Assembly: GCA_002293525.1 (NCBI GenBank)
Contig: DBDJ01000059.1
Coordinates: 1-28,368 of the forward strand
From: Lachnospiraceae bacterium UBA935
GTDB taxonomy: Bacteria > Bacillota > Clostridia > Lachnospirales > Lachnospiraceae
Length of the DNA: 28,368 nucleotides
Reading direction: 5' to 3'
Both the position numbers and the translations under genes were made by a program. The stretch's first letter is position 1. The number at the start of each line of letters is the position of its first letter. The notes beneath the pieces were generated by a model that saw only the letters and a list, made by a program, of their open reading frames with translations, was not told the origin of the DNA and did no database searches. Shown in pieces: positions 1 through 6,708 of this stretch.

Positions 1-1182
1 TCCTACAATTCGCCGTCCGACAACCCGACAGACATAAAAGGAAACCCCGTCCCGGCAAAGTACAGAAAGCGGGGGCCGGAAAAGAACCACCGCCCTGACC
101 CCATCGTAGGGATGGGCCTTCTGATGGATAAGAACGGCATCCCGGTCGCTTACGACCTCTTTCCGGGGAACGAATCCGAAAAAGTACACATGCGCCCGGT
201 AATTAACCGAGTAAAAGAGCGTTTTGAGGACTGCCGCATCATCTATGTCGCAGACAGGGGCCTTAATACTTCGGACAACATCTACTGGATTAACGGCGGC
301 AACAAGGGGGATTCCAATTCCCGTGACGGGTATGTTTACGGCCAGTCCGTGCGCGGGGCAGATGCCGAATTCAAGTCATGGGTACTAAGCGACGGCTACC
401 AGGCCGACAAAGTGCCTTCCGGTGACGGCACCCTGATCACCTTCCTGCACAAGCACCGCATCCATCCCAAGGAGCTGCAAGTCAATGTGACAAAGCCCGG
501 CCAAAAGAAGCCTGTCAAAAAGAAAGTTGTTGCCGACCAGAAACAGATGGTTTATTATTCCGAAAAGTATGCCAAAAAGCAGAAAAGGGACCGTGCCGCA
601 ATGATCGAACGGGCGAAGGATCTCATAAAATATCCGAAAAAATATGACCGGGCCACAGCAAAAGGCAGTGCCTCATATGTCCTAAATATCGCATTCGATA
701 AATCAACCGGAGAGATTGTAGATGGGAAAACCCTGGAACTGGACATGGGCAAGATCAGGGAAGAAGAAAAATACGATGGCTACTATTCTATCGTCACCAG
801 CGAACTCGGCATGGATGACATAGAGATGAGGGACGTATACAGGGGACTGGCCAAGATCGAAGATTCCTTCAAGGTAACTAAAACATACTTTGAAGCAAGG
901 CCTGTTTATGTATGGCTCAACGAACACATAGATGCACACTTTGCTACCTGTTTCCTGTCATTGGTCCTGGTCCGCCTTCTGGAAAACAAACTGGGGCATG
1001 CCTTTCCGACGGGGCAGATACTGGATGCCTTGCGGAACTATAATTGTACACACTTAGATACGAACACATGGAAATTTACTTATTATGACGAAGTCTTAGA
1101 TGCGTGCGCAAAGACTTTTGAATTGCCTCTCAATGATAAGTATAAAACCCAACAGGAAGTCCAGCGATTATTGCGATATTAA
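1..1182 (+). CDS. IS1634-like DDE transposase, 5' end outside window
   Basis: The reading frame is open from base 1, so this is the C-terminal ~393 residues of a transposase that starts before the window. It should catalyse cut-and-paste movement of its insertion sequence. Visible signs are a GLLMDKNG strand followed by an FPGN loop, VADRGL holding a catalytic aspartate, YDGYYSIVTSE late in the protein, and a downstream Y-R-E-K series (VYRGLAKIEDSFKVTK), which is the IS4/IS1634 signature around the catalytic glutamate. A Lys-rich insertion lies near coordinates 510-640. The frame ends cleanly in TAA with no internal stop, so it may be intact. A hairpin follows 58 bp later. I could not identify the terminal inverted repeat. 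The family name rests on motif recall and could be a neighbouring IS4-superfamily branch. Confidence 0.85.
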   Translation, partial: SYNSPSDNPTDIKGNPVPAKYRKRGPEKNHRPDPIVGMGLLMDKNGIPVAYDLFPGNESEKVHMRPVINRVKERFEDCRIIYVADRGLNTSDNIYWINGGNKGDSNSRDGYVYGQSVRGADAEFKSWVLSDGYQADKVPSGDGTLITFLHKHRIHPKELQVNVTKPGQKKPVKKKVVADQKQMVYYSEKYAKKQKRDRAAMIERAKDLIKYPKKYDRATAKGSASYVLNIAFDKSTGEIVDGKTLELDMGKIREEEKYDGYYSIVTSELGMDDIEMRDVYRGLAKIEDSFKVTKTYFEARPVYVWLNEHIDAHFATCFLSLVLVRLLENKLGHAFPTGQILDALRNYNCTHLDTNTWKFTYYDEVLDACAKTFELPLNDKYKTQQEVQRLLRY

Positions 1183-1240
1183 ATATTTAAAATTTTTTCT
1201 TTTATTAAAAATAAACCTCAATAAGCCATACAGACGGAAA

Positions 1241-1273
1241 GGCTCTAGCCCTTATATTTACTGGGTTAGAGCC
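1241..1273 (+). terminator. hairpin after the transposase gene
   Basis: GGCTCTAGCCC pairs with GGGTTAGAGCC (11 bp with one G-U pair) around an 11-nt loop, followed by the short T-rich run TATTTTG. It lies 58 bp past the transposase stop, so it probably ends that transcript or marks the element's edge. The T-run is weak. Confidence 0.5.
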
Positions 1274-1577
1274 TATTTTGCTTCGGAACTTGAGATTTAT
1301 TATACATCCATATATTATGTAAATCAAGGTAAATCATTTTACTTCAACATAACCTACATAACCTTCATCTAGTAAGACATTATAGGTGATAATATAATAT
1401 CTTATCTTATTATGTTTATCTGAAATAAACTTTGGAATAGCAGGAATGACGTATTCATAGAATCTTGCTATTATCTGAATTAGAAGAATGTTATGAAAGT
1501 GTAGAACGTTTAACTAGAAAAAAGTAAGTGTGTAGAGGGCGCAAAGATGCACAGCCTAAAATAGATTCAAAAAAATA
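1274..1577. other. AT-rich stretch without a supported gene
   Basis: No frame with a start codon and ribosome binding site is convincing here. A 25-codon open plus-strand stretch ending near 1530 (ELEECYESVERLTRKK) resembles a coiled-coil tail but has no start, so it may be debris of a disrupted gene at the IS/prophage boundary. Confidence 0.4.
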
Positions 1578-1808
1578 TTATGTTAATGTTTCTGATATAT
1601 ATTGTAAGCCTCGGGCATATCCCATCATATAGCATTTATCTGCTATTTCTGCATATATTCTGGGAGCACATTCTCCTATTAAGCCATTAATGTCATTCTT
1701 CATCTCAGAATGACATGTTTCAAATGTAAAAACGCGATCATTCTCCATTATTATCCTCCCACATCTCGAACATACGTTCTGTTGTTTATCATTATATCCT
1801 CTTCCCAT
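1578..1808 (-). CDS. small Cys-rich hypothetical protein (76 aa)
   Basis: Unrecognised protein. It has a CSRCGR knuckle (residues 13-18) followed by single cysteines at about 33, 47 and 59, so it may bind a metal as a small zinc ribbon. The upstream ATG at 1808 has no clear ribosome binding site. A GGGAGG lies 6 nt before an internal ATG at 1748, but starting there would remove the CxxC knuckle, and the GGGAGG is itself made by the Gly-Arg codons of that knuckle. I keep the longer form with low certainty. It lies downstream of the prophage lysis terminator and has no operon partner. Confidence 0.45.
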   Translation of the reverse strand: MGRGYNDKQQNVCSRCGRIIMENDRVFTFETCHSEMKNDINGLIGECAPRIYAEIADKCYMMGYARGLQYISETLT

Positions 1809-1983
1809 AAAGAATGCAACTACAACATATAGATATTTAAGATTAGTAAAGCATAGTATATTGTACTATATAGAGGCATCAAAACTGCGTAATCAAACAA
1901 TAAATTGATTACATCTTTAGTAATTTTACTAATATTTATCATTATACGTTAGATGAAGAGCGATATTTATCTTGTTTCGTTAA

Positions 1984-2033
1984 TTTTATAAAAAAACAAA
2001 GTGCATCGGCTTTAAAATCCAAGCCGATGCACT
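1984..2033 (-). terminator. strong terminator of the prophage lysis operon
   Basis: AGTGCATCGGCTT (2000-2012) and AAGCCGATGCACT (2021-2033) form a perfect 13-bp stem with an 8-nt loop. On the minus strand the stem is followed by TTTGTTTTTTTATA. It lies 7 bp past the endolysin stop and closes that operon. Confidence 0.92.
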
Positions 2034-2039
2034 GAAGCT

Positions 2040-2897
2040 TTAATGATGATTTTGCAGTTCGGCATACACCGTTGTATCTGCAATCAGGTCAAGACCTCTA
2101 AGCTTTCTAAATTTACTTACTGCTTCGGCTGTTTTGGGACCGTAGATGCCATCCGCCACAATATGATAACCATGTCGGCTCAACTGCTGCTGCAGCCATT
2201 TAACGCTATCACCGCGAGAGCCTGTCCGAAGCGACTCAGTCGGCCCCTGATCGCTATGATCAGCAGACGGAGAATCAATTTCTATATACCATTCATTTAG
2301 ATCGACCTTGCCACTTATGCCTAATATGCTGCCGTTGCTCGTATATTGCCAGATATCGACCTTATGCCATTTCGGTTTAGTACCGAGAGCTCCGTTATTG
2401 CTGTTGTACTTGGCACACCAAATCAAATATTTCTGTAATTCTTCGTAATACAGTTGATCCTGAAACCACGCTTCGGAAGCATATACTCCGGACGGAAAGC
2501 CAAGTTCTGCAACATGATCGCAGAATGCTTTTATGATATCTGTCCGAAGCCGTTTGGGGAGATTATCAGCACGAACCGCTGCCGCTGTTCCATCACCATC
2601 TTCGGAATCGATAAACAGGGGTAATACCGCACCGTAATCTTTGGCACAGCGGACTATATATTCTGCTTCTTCACGAGCTTCCTGAACCGATATCGCTTGA
2701 GACATAAAATAAAAACCGAAGGAGATTCCGTATGCTTTGCATTGACTTGCAAACTCTTTAAATCGGTTATCTTCGGCAATTTTGCCGCTTCCGTAGCCAC
2801 GGAAACCACAGCGGATTATTGCCCTTTCGACATTTTGGGCTACCTTAGGCCAGTCTGTTATCGTGTTCCATTTCGATATGTCTATCGTATATTTCAT
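2040..2897 (-). CDS. phage endolysin: GH25 muramidase with peptidoglycan-binding domain
   Basis: This is a cytoplasmic lysozyme that cleaves the glycan strands of the cell wall once a holin opens the membrane. The N-terminal ~205 residues fit glycoside hydrolase family 25: the DISKWN opening, the FIDSEDGD acidic patch that carries the catalytic Asp/Glu, GFYFMS and DIWQYTSNG strands, and VDLNEWY near the end. After an Asp/Ser-rich linker, the last ~65 residues form a PG_binding_1 module (GDSVKWLQQQLSRHGY, then DGIYGPKTAEAVSKF). There is no signal peptide, as expected for a holin-dependent enzyme. GAGGAGT lies 5 nt before the ATG. At 285 aa it has full length for the family. It is the last gene of the lysis cassette and sits directly before the terminator. 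It appears intact although the cassette's holin is broken. Confidence 0.95.
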   Translation of the reverse strand: MKYTIDISKWNTITDWPKVAQNVERAIIRCGFRGYGSGKIAEDNRFKEFASQCKAYGISFGFYFMSQAISVQEAREEAEYIVRCAKDYGAVLPLFIDSEDGDGTAAAVRADNLPKRLRTDIIKAFCDHVAELGFPSGVYASEAWFQDQLYYEELQKYLIWCAKYNSNNGALGTKPKWHKVDIWQYTSNGSILGISGKVDLNEWYIEIDSPSADHSDQGPTESLRTGSRGDSVKWLQQQLSRHGYHIVADGIYGPKTAEAVSKFRKLRGLDLIADTTVYAELQNHH

Positions 2898-2965
2898 AAT
2901 ATACTCCTCGCATTTCGCAGACCTTGTCTGCGAAACTGCTATAACAAAATAGTAAATTGTTAAAC

Positions 2966-3076
2966 TTAATCCTTGTCATCCATGAAACTTCCTGCTCTTG
3001 AGATGGGAATGGCGATGCAAAAGGTTAGCAATAAAAACAGTATAACGCCGACACCCATGCTTACACTCAGTAACAT
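2966..3076 (-). CDS. 36-aa single-pass membrane peptide in the lysis cassette
   Basis: A short frame with a near-ideal ribosome binding site (AAAGGAGT, 5 nt, ATG); the GGAG overlaps the end of the holin gene, so translation is probably coupled to it. The peptide begins MLLSVSMGVGVILF, has one hydrophobic segment at about residues 4-26, and ends in the charged tail SFMDDKD. I do not recognise a family. Its place between holin and endolysin suggests a lysis accessory such as a second holin, antiholin or pinholin-like peptide, but that is inference from position. Alternatively it is the usual phage filler peptide. It is too short for most automatic gene callers. Confidence 0.55.
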   Translation of the reverse strand: MLLSVSMGVGVILFLLLTFCIAIPISRAGSFMDDKD

Positions 3077-3079
3077 TGA

Positions 3080-3306
3080 TTACTCCTTTGCTGTTCCGAC
3101 AGGGCTGGAGGCTGACACATTCTTTCCGTCAATAAATCCCTCTGCCAAAATATAAGCAATCAAAGAACCGCCTGACATAATATAGCTGTGATTCTTTCCG
3201 TGCTACCGGGGTCAACATGGAACGCGATTGCAAAGGAACTGATAAAGCCTACCAGAGTTAACCAAAATTTTCTGCTGCTCAATTTTTGCTTCCAGTTTAT
3301 TTTCAT
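3080..3306 (-). pseudogene. phage holin, disrupted by a one-base frameshift
   Basis: The frame starting MKINWKQKLSSRKFW continues through a hydrophobic segment (LTLVGFISSFAIAF) to STERITAI, then runs into a stop as LCQAVL (TGA at 3160-3162). The adjacent frame carries the expected continuation, MSGGSLIAYILAEGFIDGKN followed by a Ser-rich tail, ending in TAA at 3080-3082. Joining the two at about 3180 gives a ~76-residue two-segment holin of the kind that precedes endolysins in Firmicutes phages. One missing base (ITAI-x-MSGG) explains the break. A GGAGG lies 11 nt before the ATG. A sequencing error is possible; otherwise the holin is truncated in its second hydrophobic segment and probably inactive. 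I saw no slippery heptamer that would support programmed frameshifting. Confidence 0.75.
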
Positions 3307-3335
3307 AACTTCATAATCCTCCTTTTGCGGTGCAA

Positions 3336-3611
3336 TTATGCTCCACCTACTGAAAACACAGCAACCAAGGCTGCCGCAATCATTGAAACTGCTGCACTGA
3401 TTACAGCTCCTACAGTGGTACGGCTTAACCACTTGTTGCGGTCTTTTATTTCTCTGATGTCTTCTTCCTGTCGGTCTGACTGTTCTGAAAGCTTCAGTAT
3501 ATCCCTTTGGTTATCATAGATCTGCTGCTTTGAACGATCCCAGCTTTCGAGTTTTGCTTCAATTTTAATGAGACGGTCTAAAACTTCCCGTTCAAATGTA
3601 TTATCTGACAT
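3336..3611 (-). CDS. xhlA: XhlA-family phage lysis protein
   Basis: The 91-aa protein has the XhlA design: a long charged helix (about residues 1-62, including EREVLDRLIKIEAKLE and DRQEEDIREIKDRNKWL) that should form a coiled coil on the membrane surface, then one C-terminal transmembrane helix (about 66-89, VGAVISAAVSMIAAALVAVF). In PBSX-type prophages XhlA works with the holin XhlB to permeabilise the membrane. AGAGGA lies 6 nt before the ATG. It lies 29 bp upstream of the broken holin and belongs to the same transcript as the endolysin. If the holin is dead, XhlA and the 36-aa peptide are the only remaining membrane-active candidates in the cassette. Confidence 0.85.
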   Translation of the reverse strand: MSDNTFEREVLDRLIKIEAKLESWDRSKQQIYDNQRDILKLSEQSDRQEEDIREIKDRNKWLSRTTVGAVISAAVSMIAAALVAVFSVGGA

Positions 3612-3659
3612 TTTTTATCCTCTTTTCATTCCTTCCTGCAGCTTTTCCATATGACTGCC

Positions 3660-3697
3660 CTGCCACTATCCTTTCTTGCTCAGAAGGATAGTGGCAG
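3660..3697 (-). repeat. 14-bp perfect hairpin between collagen-like and xhlA genes
   Basis: CTGCCACTATCCTT (3660-3673) and its perfect complement (3684-3697) enclose a 10-nt loop. No T-run follows on either strand, so it is not a standard terminator. It may stabilise mRNA ends or lower read-through into the lysis genes. Confidence 0.6.
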
Positions 3698-3707
3698 GTT
3701 GGATAAA

Positions 3708-4319
3708 CTATTTGATATATTTTATCCAAATATCGTATTCTGCCCCATTTCTGGCACTTATGGAATAGGATTTGAAAGCAAAACCGCTGCCGCCTTTTCT
3801 GATTCTGCCATATAACGCGTTATCTGAAGTTCCTACCTGCCATTCATTGACGCCGTTATCCCACCAGCCGCCACTTGAAACAATGTGTGCCGCAACTCCC
3901 AGATCCAGAAGATACAAACTATTCTCCGTATTAGCCGCCTGGGTTATTACTCCGCTAAAACGCTGCCCATACAGACCATCTCCAAACTCATACTCTCTTC
4001 CGGGTGTCCACAAATCAGGACGGGCAAAGGTGACATCTGCCTGCTGTCCCTGCGGGCCGACTGCGCCGGTTTCCCCTTTTGGACCCTGCGGACCTGTCGC
4101 TCCGGTTGCACCCTTGGAACCCTGCGAACCTGTCGCTCCGGTTTCACCCTTAGGTCCCTGCGGCCCTTCCGGTCCGGTTTCGCCTTGTTCTCCTCTGGCA
4201 TTTACACCAGTATCTTCATCGCCGATAAACCAGTTTCCGTTTTCACCGATAGAAGGAATATTATCCTCATTATCGCAGCAGCACAGCGGTATACACATCC
4301 TTTTTGCTTTACAGCTCAT
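3708..4319 (-). CDS. collagen-like phage protein
   Basis: This 203-aa protein has a Cys-rich N-terminus (MSCKAKRM and a CCCD cluster), then a Gly-X-Y collagen stretch of about 16 triplets (residues ~43-91, for example GPEGPQGPKGETGATG). The C-terminal ~110 residues contain aromatics and glycine (WTPGREYEFGDGLYGQRF, SSGGWWDNG) and look like a compact beta-rich trimeric head. Such proteins are usually phage tail-fibre or receptor-binding parts, with the collagen triple helix as shaft. GGAGAG lies 7 nt before the ATG. It sits between the hydrolase gene and xhlA, where tail-end genes normally meet lysis genes. The fold of the head is inferred. A host spore-surface collagen-like protein is less likely here. 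Confidence 0.8.
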   Translation of the reverse strand: MSCKAKRMCIPLCCCDNEDNIPSIGENGNWFIGDEDTGVNARGEQGETGPEGPQGPKGETGATGSQGSKGATGATGPQGPKGETGAVGPQGQQADVTFARPDLWTPGREYEFGDGLYGQRFSGVITQAANTENSLYLLDLGVAAHIVSSGGWWDNGVNEWQVGTSDNALYGRIRKGGSGFAFKSYSISARNGAEYDIWIKYIK

Positions 4320-4436
4320 TTTTTCTCTCCTTTTTTTCTTTACTTTGGTTACAACAGTGATTTTTTTTGACCCTTCTCACCATCTCCTTTACAAATATCG
4401 TAGTTGGCTGCATGGTGTCGGCCAGGATTCTGGGCA

Positions 4437-4460
4437 GACAGCTAAGCACCCTTAGCTGTC
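4437..4460 (-). repeat. 10-bp hairpin overlapping the hydrolase stop codon
   Basis: GACAGCTAAG and CTTAGCTGTC form a perfect 10-bp stem with the loop CACC; the TAA stop at 4452-4454 is inside the stem. No T-run follows on the minus strand. It could protect the mRNA 3' end after processing or couple termination to the next gene. Confidence 0.5.
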
Positions 4461-5501
4461 GCTATACAATAGTAAGTCATCAGGATAAGTGCGTACAGAA
4501 TTATTCCCTGTTTCAACAACAACTGTATATTTCATGGCTATTTGAGCGCCTGATTTCCATTCAAGATTGCTCGTGCGAAAATATTCTTTTGTTTTTTCAC
4601 GCATTCTGATAGCATCAAAATAATCATATATAGTTCCTGTTCTACCCTGTAGTATCGTGGCATTGTTTGGACTGGAAACAAAAGTAATTGCACTATTCTC
4701 CTTTTTTCCTACGTTATAAATGAATTCATCTCTAATTTGTTTATTTTCTGCTCCGGAATCATTACCGCCGTCTTGCTGATAAATGCATCCATGGTGAGGA
4801 AAGGTAAAAAAACCAGCCTCTTCAGCATAATCCACAAAATGGTATTTACTGTCAGTATTGTACAGTTTCATCACGCGATTCCTGATATCTCCCATGAACA
4901 TCAGAGCTTTCATCGCTCCTCCCGTTTTACAGCGGATAGTGAAAACTAAAGAATCGTTGTTACTTGCCAATCCAAGTTGATTCCTCGAAGAACTTCCCAA
5001 TTCTTCAAAGAAAGACGCATACCGGCTTAAAAACTTTATTTCCAGGTTATCACCAATATCAAAGGTATGATTAAGACTCCTTCTGGGAAAAATAATTTTA
5101 TCCAAATTACCTTCTTTCGCTTTGATGGACGCTCTTATTTTGGCATAGCGAGTACCGATTCTAAAATCATCATATTGGATTTCATAATCTTTGAATGCTT
5201 CAACCGTATCAGCCGTAAATTTTCTCATCAAATAATTTCCTACCGGAATTTTTGATTCGACAATCAGTTTATCAAATTGACCTACATGATCACTATCAAA
5301 ATGGGTCAGTATTACATATTTAAATTTTACTATTTTTTTAGTCTTAATAAAATTTAATATGTTAGCAGCTTGTTCCTTTCCGGTATCAATCAGTACATGT
5401 TCTTTGCTGCCATTTTCTTTTACAAATTCGATGATGTGGCAATCTCCCTTACCAACATAAAAAGTATAAACTCTTATTCTCTCAATGCTATTAACACTCA
5501 T
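4452..5501 (-). CDS. ComEC-like metallo-beta-lactamase-fold hydrolase
   Basis: The 349-aa soluble protein shows the MBL fold in order: VYTFYVGKGDCHIIEF, VLIDTGK, the metal motif LTHFDSDHVGQ (HxDxDH), MFMGDI with the bridging aspartate, and FPHHGC as the final histidine motif. This arrangement is closest to the C-terminal domain of ComEC/Rec2 and free-standing 'competence-like' hydrolases, some of which are nucleases; the substrate cannot be told from sequence. There is no signal peptide or membrane segment. GGAGAAA lies 6 nt before the ATG. It is transcribed with the collagen-like and lysis genes, so it is expected to be a late gene or cargo carried by the prophage. Possible roles are DNA processing, nucleotide-signal degradation or a released effector; none is shown. 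Confidence 0.85.
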   Translation of the reverse strand: MSVNSIERIRVYTFYVGKGDCHIIEFVKENGSKEHVLIDTGKEQAANILNFIKTKKIVKFKYVILTHFDSDHVGQFDKLIVESKIPVGNYLMRKFTADTVEAFKDYEIQYDDFRIGTRYAKIRASIKAKEGNLDKIIFPRRSLNHTFDIGDNLEIKFLSRYASFFEELGSSSRNQLGLASNNDSLVFTIRCKTGGAMKALMFMGDIRNRVMKLYNTDSKYHFVDYAEEAGFFTFPHHGCIYQQDGGNDSGAENKQIRDEFIYNVGKKENSAITFVSSPNNATILQGRTGTIYDYFDAIRMREKTKEYFRTSNLEWKSGAQIAMKYTVVVETGNNSVRTYPDDLLLYSDS

Positions 5502-5637
5502 ATCTTTTCTCCTTTTTTTTAATATTTTATTCTTGGTGCTAATGGTTTGTTTAATTATTGAATTCGCATCACTCCTTTATCATTTGTGTCTATATAAACG
5601 GGGTTTCTCTCTGGAATGAATGAGATTCCCGGTGTTT

Positions 5638-5811
5638 TTATAATAAGCAGGAATTGTCGGCAGTCGGCTGATGACTGCCTGCCTGGCTGCCGACATCTTT
5701 CGCGACAGCCTTATTGTTCATATGGTTCTGTGTAATATATCCGCGTGGGATCTGTTTCATCATCTTTTCCAATGCGTATAGCTTGGGATCTTCAATACAA
5801 AAGTTGGGCAT
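5638..5811 (-). CDS. 57-aa phage-type hypothetical protein
   Basis: The protein starts MPNFCIEDPKLYALEKMM and has a polar, low-complexity tail. I do not know a function, but small proteins with this kind of opening often sit between tail and lysis genes in Firmicutes prophages. An ATG at 5811 has GGAGG 8 nt upstream. A GTG three codons earlier overlaps the ribosome binding site and is rejected as start. The C-terminal codons contain a 9-bp inverted repeat (TGTCGGCAG / CTGCCGACA), so the mRNA folds just before the stop. The gene follows a short coding remnant (5839-5943) and precedes the hydrolase by 136 bp. Confidence 0.55.
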   Translation of the reverse strand: MPNFCIEDPKLYALEKMMKQIPRGYITQNHMNNKAVAKDVGSQAGSHQPTADNSCLL

Positions 5812-5838
5812 CGTGTACACCTCCGTGGCATGAATAGA

Positions 5839-5943
5839 TCACTGGGCGGCAGCGCCATCTGTGACCTGAGCAGCATTGTTCAAATAAATCTCAAAAACAA
5901 AAGAGTCCGGAACACTGTCCAAACTCTCGTCTTTTACACTATA
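5839..5943 (-). pseudogene. possible 3' remnant of a deleted phage structural gene
   Basis: An open frame without ATG or GTG start runs 34 codons and ends in TGA just before the ribosome binding site of the 57-aa gene. Its translation (VKDESLDSVPDSFVFEIYLN, then NAAQVTDGAAAQ) reads like the C-terminus of a tail or baseplate protein. The position fits a gene whose upstream part was lost in a deletion that joined it to the ArpU-like gene. It overlaps a good minus-strand hairpin (5892-5927), so the same bases may instead serve only as a terminator. Confidence 0.35.
5892..5927 (-). terminator. hairpin plus T-run after the ArpU-like gene
   Basis: On the minus strand AGAGTTTGGA pairs with TCCGGACTCT (10 bp including two G-U pairs) across a 6-nt loop and is followed by TTTGTTTTTGAG. 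It lies 33 bp past the ArpU-like stop. If it works, transcription from that gene does not reach the lysis cassette without antitermination or a further promoter. It may be an accidental structure inside a coding remnant. Confidence 0.55.
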
Positions 5944-5959
5944 TCATAGGTCATATGTG

Positions 5960-6388
5960 TCATTCTATGTCATCTTGCAGAACCGGGAAATGATCTAATG
6001 CCTTCGTATGGATCCGGTGCGTATGCTTCCAGCTGTAGCCGATCTTATCGCAGACTTCTTCCCAATTCAGGCCGTCAATATATTTATAGATCAGTACTTG
6101 CCTTTCGGTTTCCTCCTCCATCGCTTCCACCAGACGGCTGATGCCAAGGTAGGTCTTGATCCGCTTGAATCTTACCGACTTTAATTCGTTAATCAGTCCA
6201 TCCAGCTTTGCTGCGTAATCGGACAAATCTTTCTTCTGCGTGCTCCTCGGTGCATCAGAGATGATAAAGGAAGGGTATAGGGCATCGGCGCGCAGCTTCA
6301 TAATCTGTTCTTCAATCCTTTTCGCTGATTTCACATTGTCCTGAAATTTTTTTAAGTATTCCACTTTTCTTAGATTTTCTTCTGTCAC
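5960..6388 (-). CDS. ArpU/RinA-type late phage transcription regulator (DUF1492-like)
   Basis: A 142-aa sigma-like protein. The N-terminal half is a charged helical region (EENLRKVEYLKKFQDNVKSA to LINELKSVR). The C-terminal half holds the sigma-4-like helix-turn-helix: LVEAMEEETERQVLIYKYID, then LNWEEVCDKIGYSWKHTHRI, the recognition helix, and HTKALDHF. Proteins of this kind turn on packaging, structural and lysis genes late in the phage cycle. Translation starts at GTG with GGAGG 8 nt upstream. In complete prophages this gene precedes the terminase. Here it is followed directly by remnant sequence and lysis-end genes, so everything between has been lost. Its divergent neighbour is the XRE repressor. 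Confidence 0.85.
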   Translation of the reverse strand: MTEENLRKVEYLKKFQDNVKSAKRIEEQIMKLRADALYPSFIISDAPRSTQKKDLSDYAAKLDGLINELKSVRFKRIKTYLGISRLVEAMEEETERQVLIYKYIDGLNWEEVCDKIGYSWKHTHRIHTKALDHFPVLQDDIE

Positions 6389-6708
6389 TGATATAACCTC
6401 CTGATTATCTTCCTACCTCTAGACTACGATTGATTTGTCAAAAAACGGTTTTTATATGGATGACTGAAGTATAAGTTTATTGTTTTGCAACTTATGCTTA
6501 AATTCCGCCAATCTGATAAATCCTTATAAAATCAACATTTGACAAAATAATTTGTTTATTTCCATATTTTTCTTTATTGTTTTCAAAAATACTTTACCAT
6601 TTTGCAAGTATGGTGTCAATATTAAACAGTCTTTAATTTTCTTGTAATTTCTTAAATATATTGCAATATTTTTGTTTGCATGTTATACTCTGTTCATGGA
6701 GGTGGGTT
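6389..6708. promoter_or_regulatory. divergent control region between ArpU-like and XRE genes
   Basis: AT-rich region of 320 bp. The XRE gene has a clear sigma-A promoter: TTGCAA (6661-6666), a 17-bp spacer, TATACT (6684-6689), then GGAGG just before the ATG. TTTGTCAAA (6434-6442) and TTTGACAAA (6538-6546) form a spaced inverted pair, and TTTTGCAA recurs near 6484 and 6600 with a similar TTGCAA at the promoter -35. These are candidate repressor operators. I found no convincing minus-strand promoter for the ArpU-like gene. In an intact phage this interval would contain cro and the early genes. Confidence 0.65.

Noticed and set aside
3160..3180. Programmed frameshifting in the holin gene
   Set aside because: No slippery heptamer or strong downstream structure is visible; a simple indel explains the two frames.
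4318..4391. 24-codon Lys-rich frame (MVRRVKKNHCC...) just upstream of and overlapping the collagen-like gene start
   Set aside because: The only GGAG touches its ATG with no spacing, and the composition is that of a purine-rich leader; it is not convincing as a peptide.
3772..4455. 227-codon plus-strand Pro-rich frame opposite the collagen-like gene
   Set aside because: Its Pro/Cys repeats are the complement of Gly-X-Y codons; it has no ribosome binding site.
6389..6480. Minus-strand promoter for the ArpU-like gene using TTGACA at 6436-6441
   Set aside because: No acceptable -10 box is found 16-18 bp downstream.
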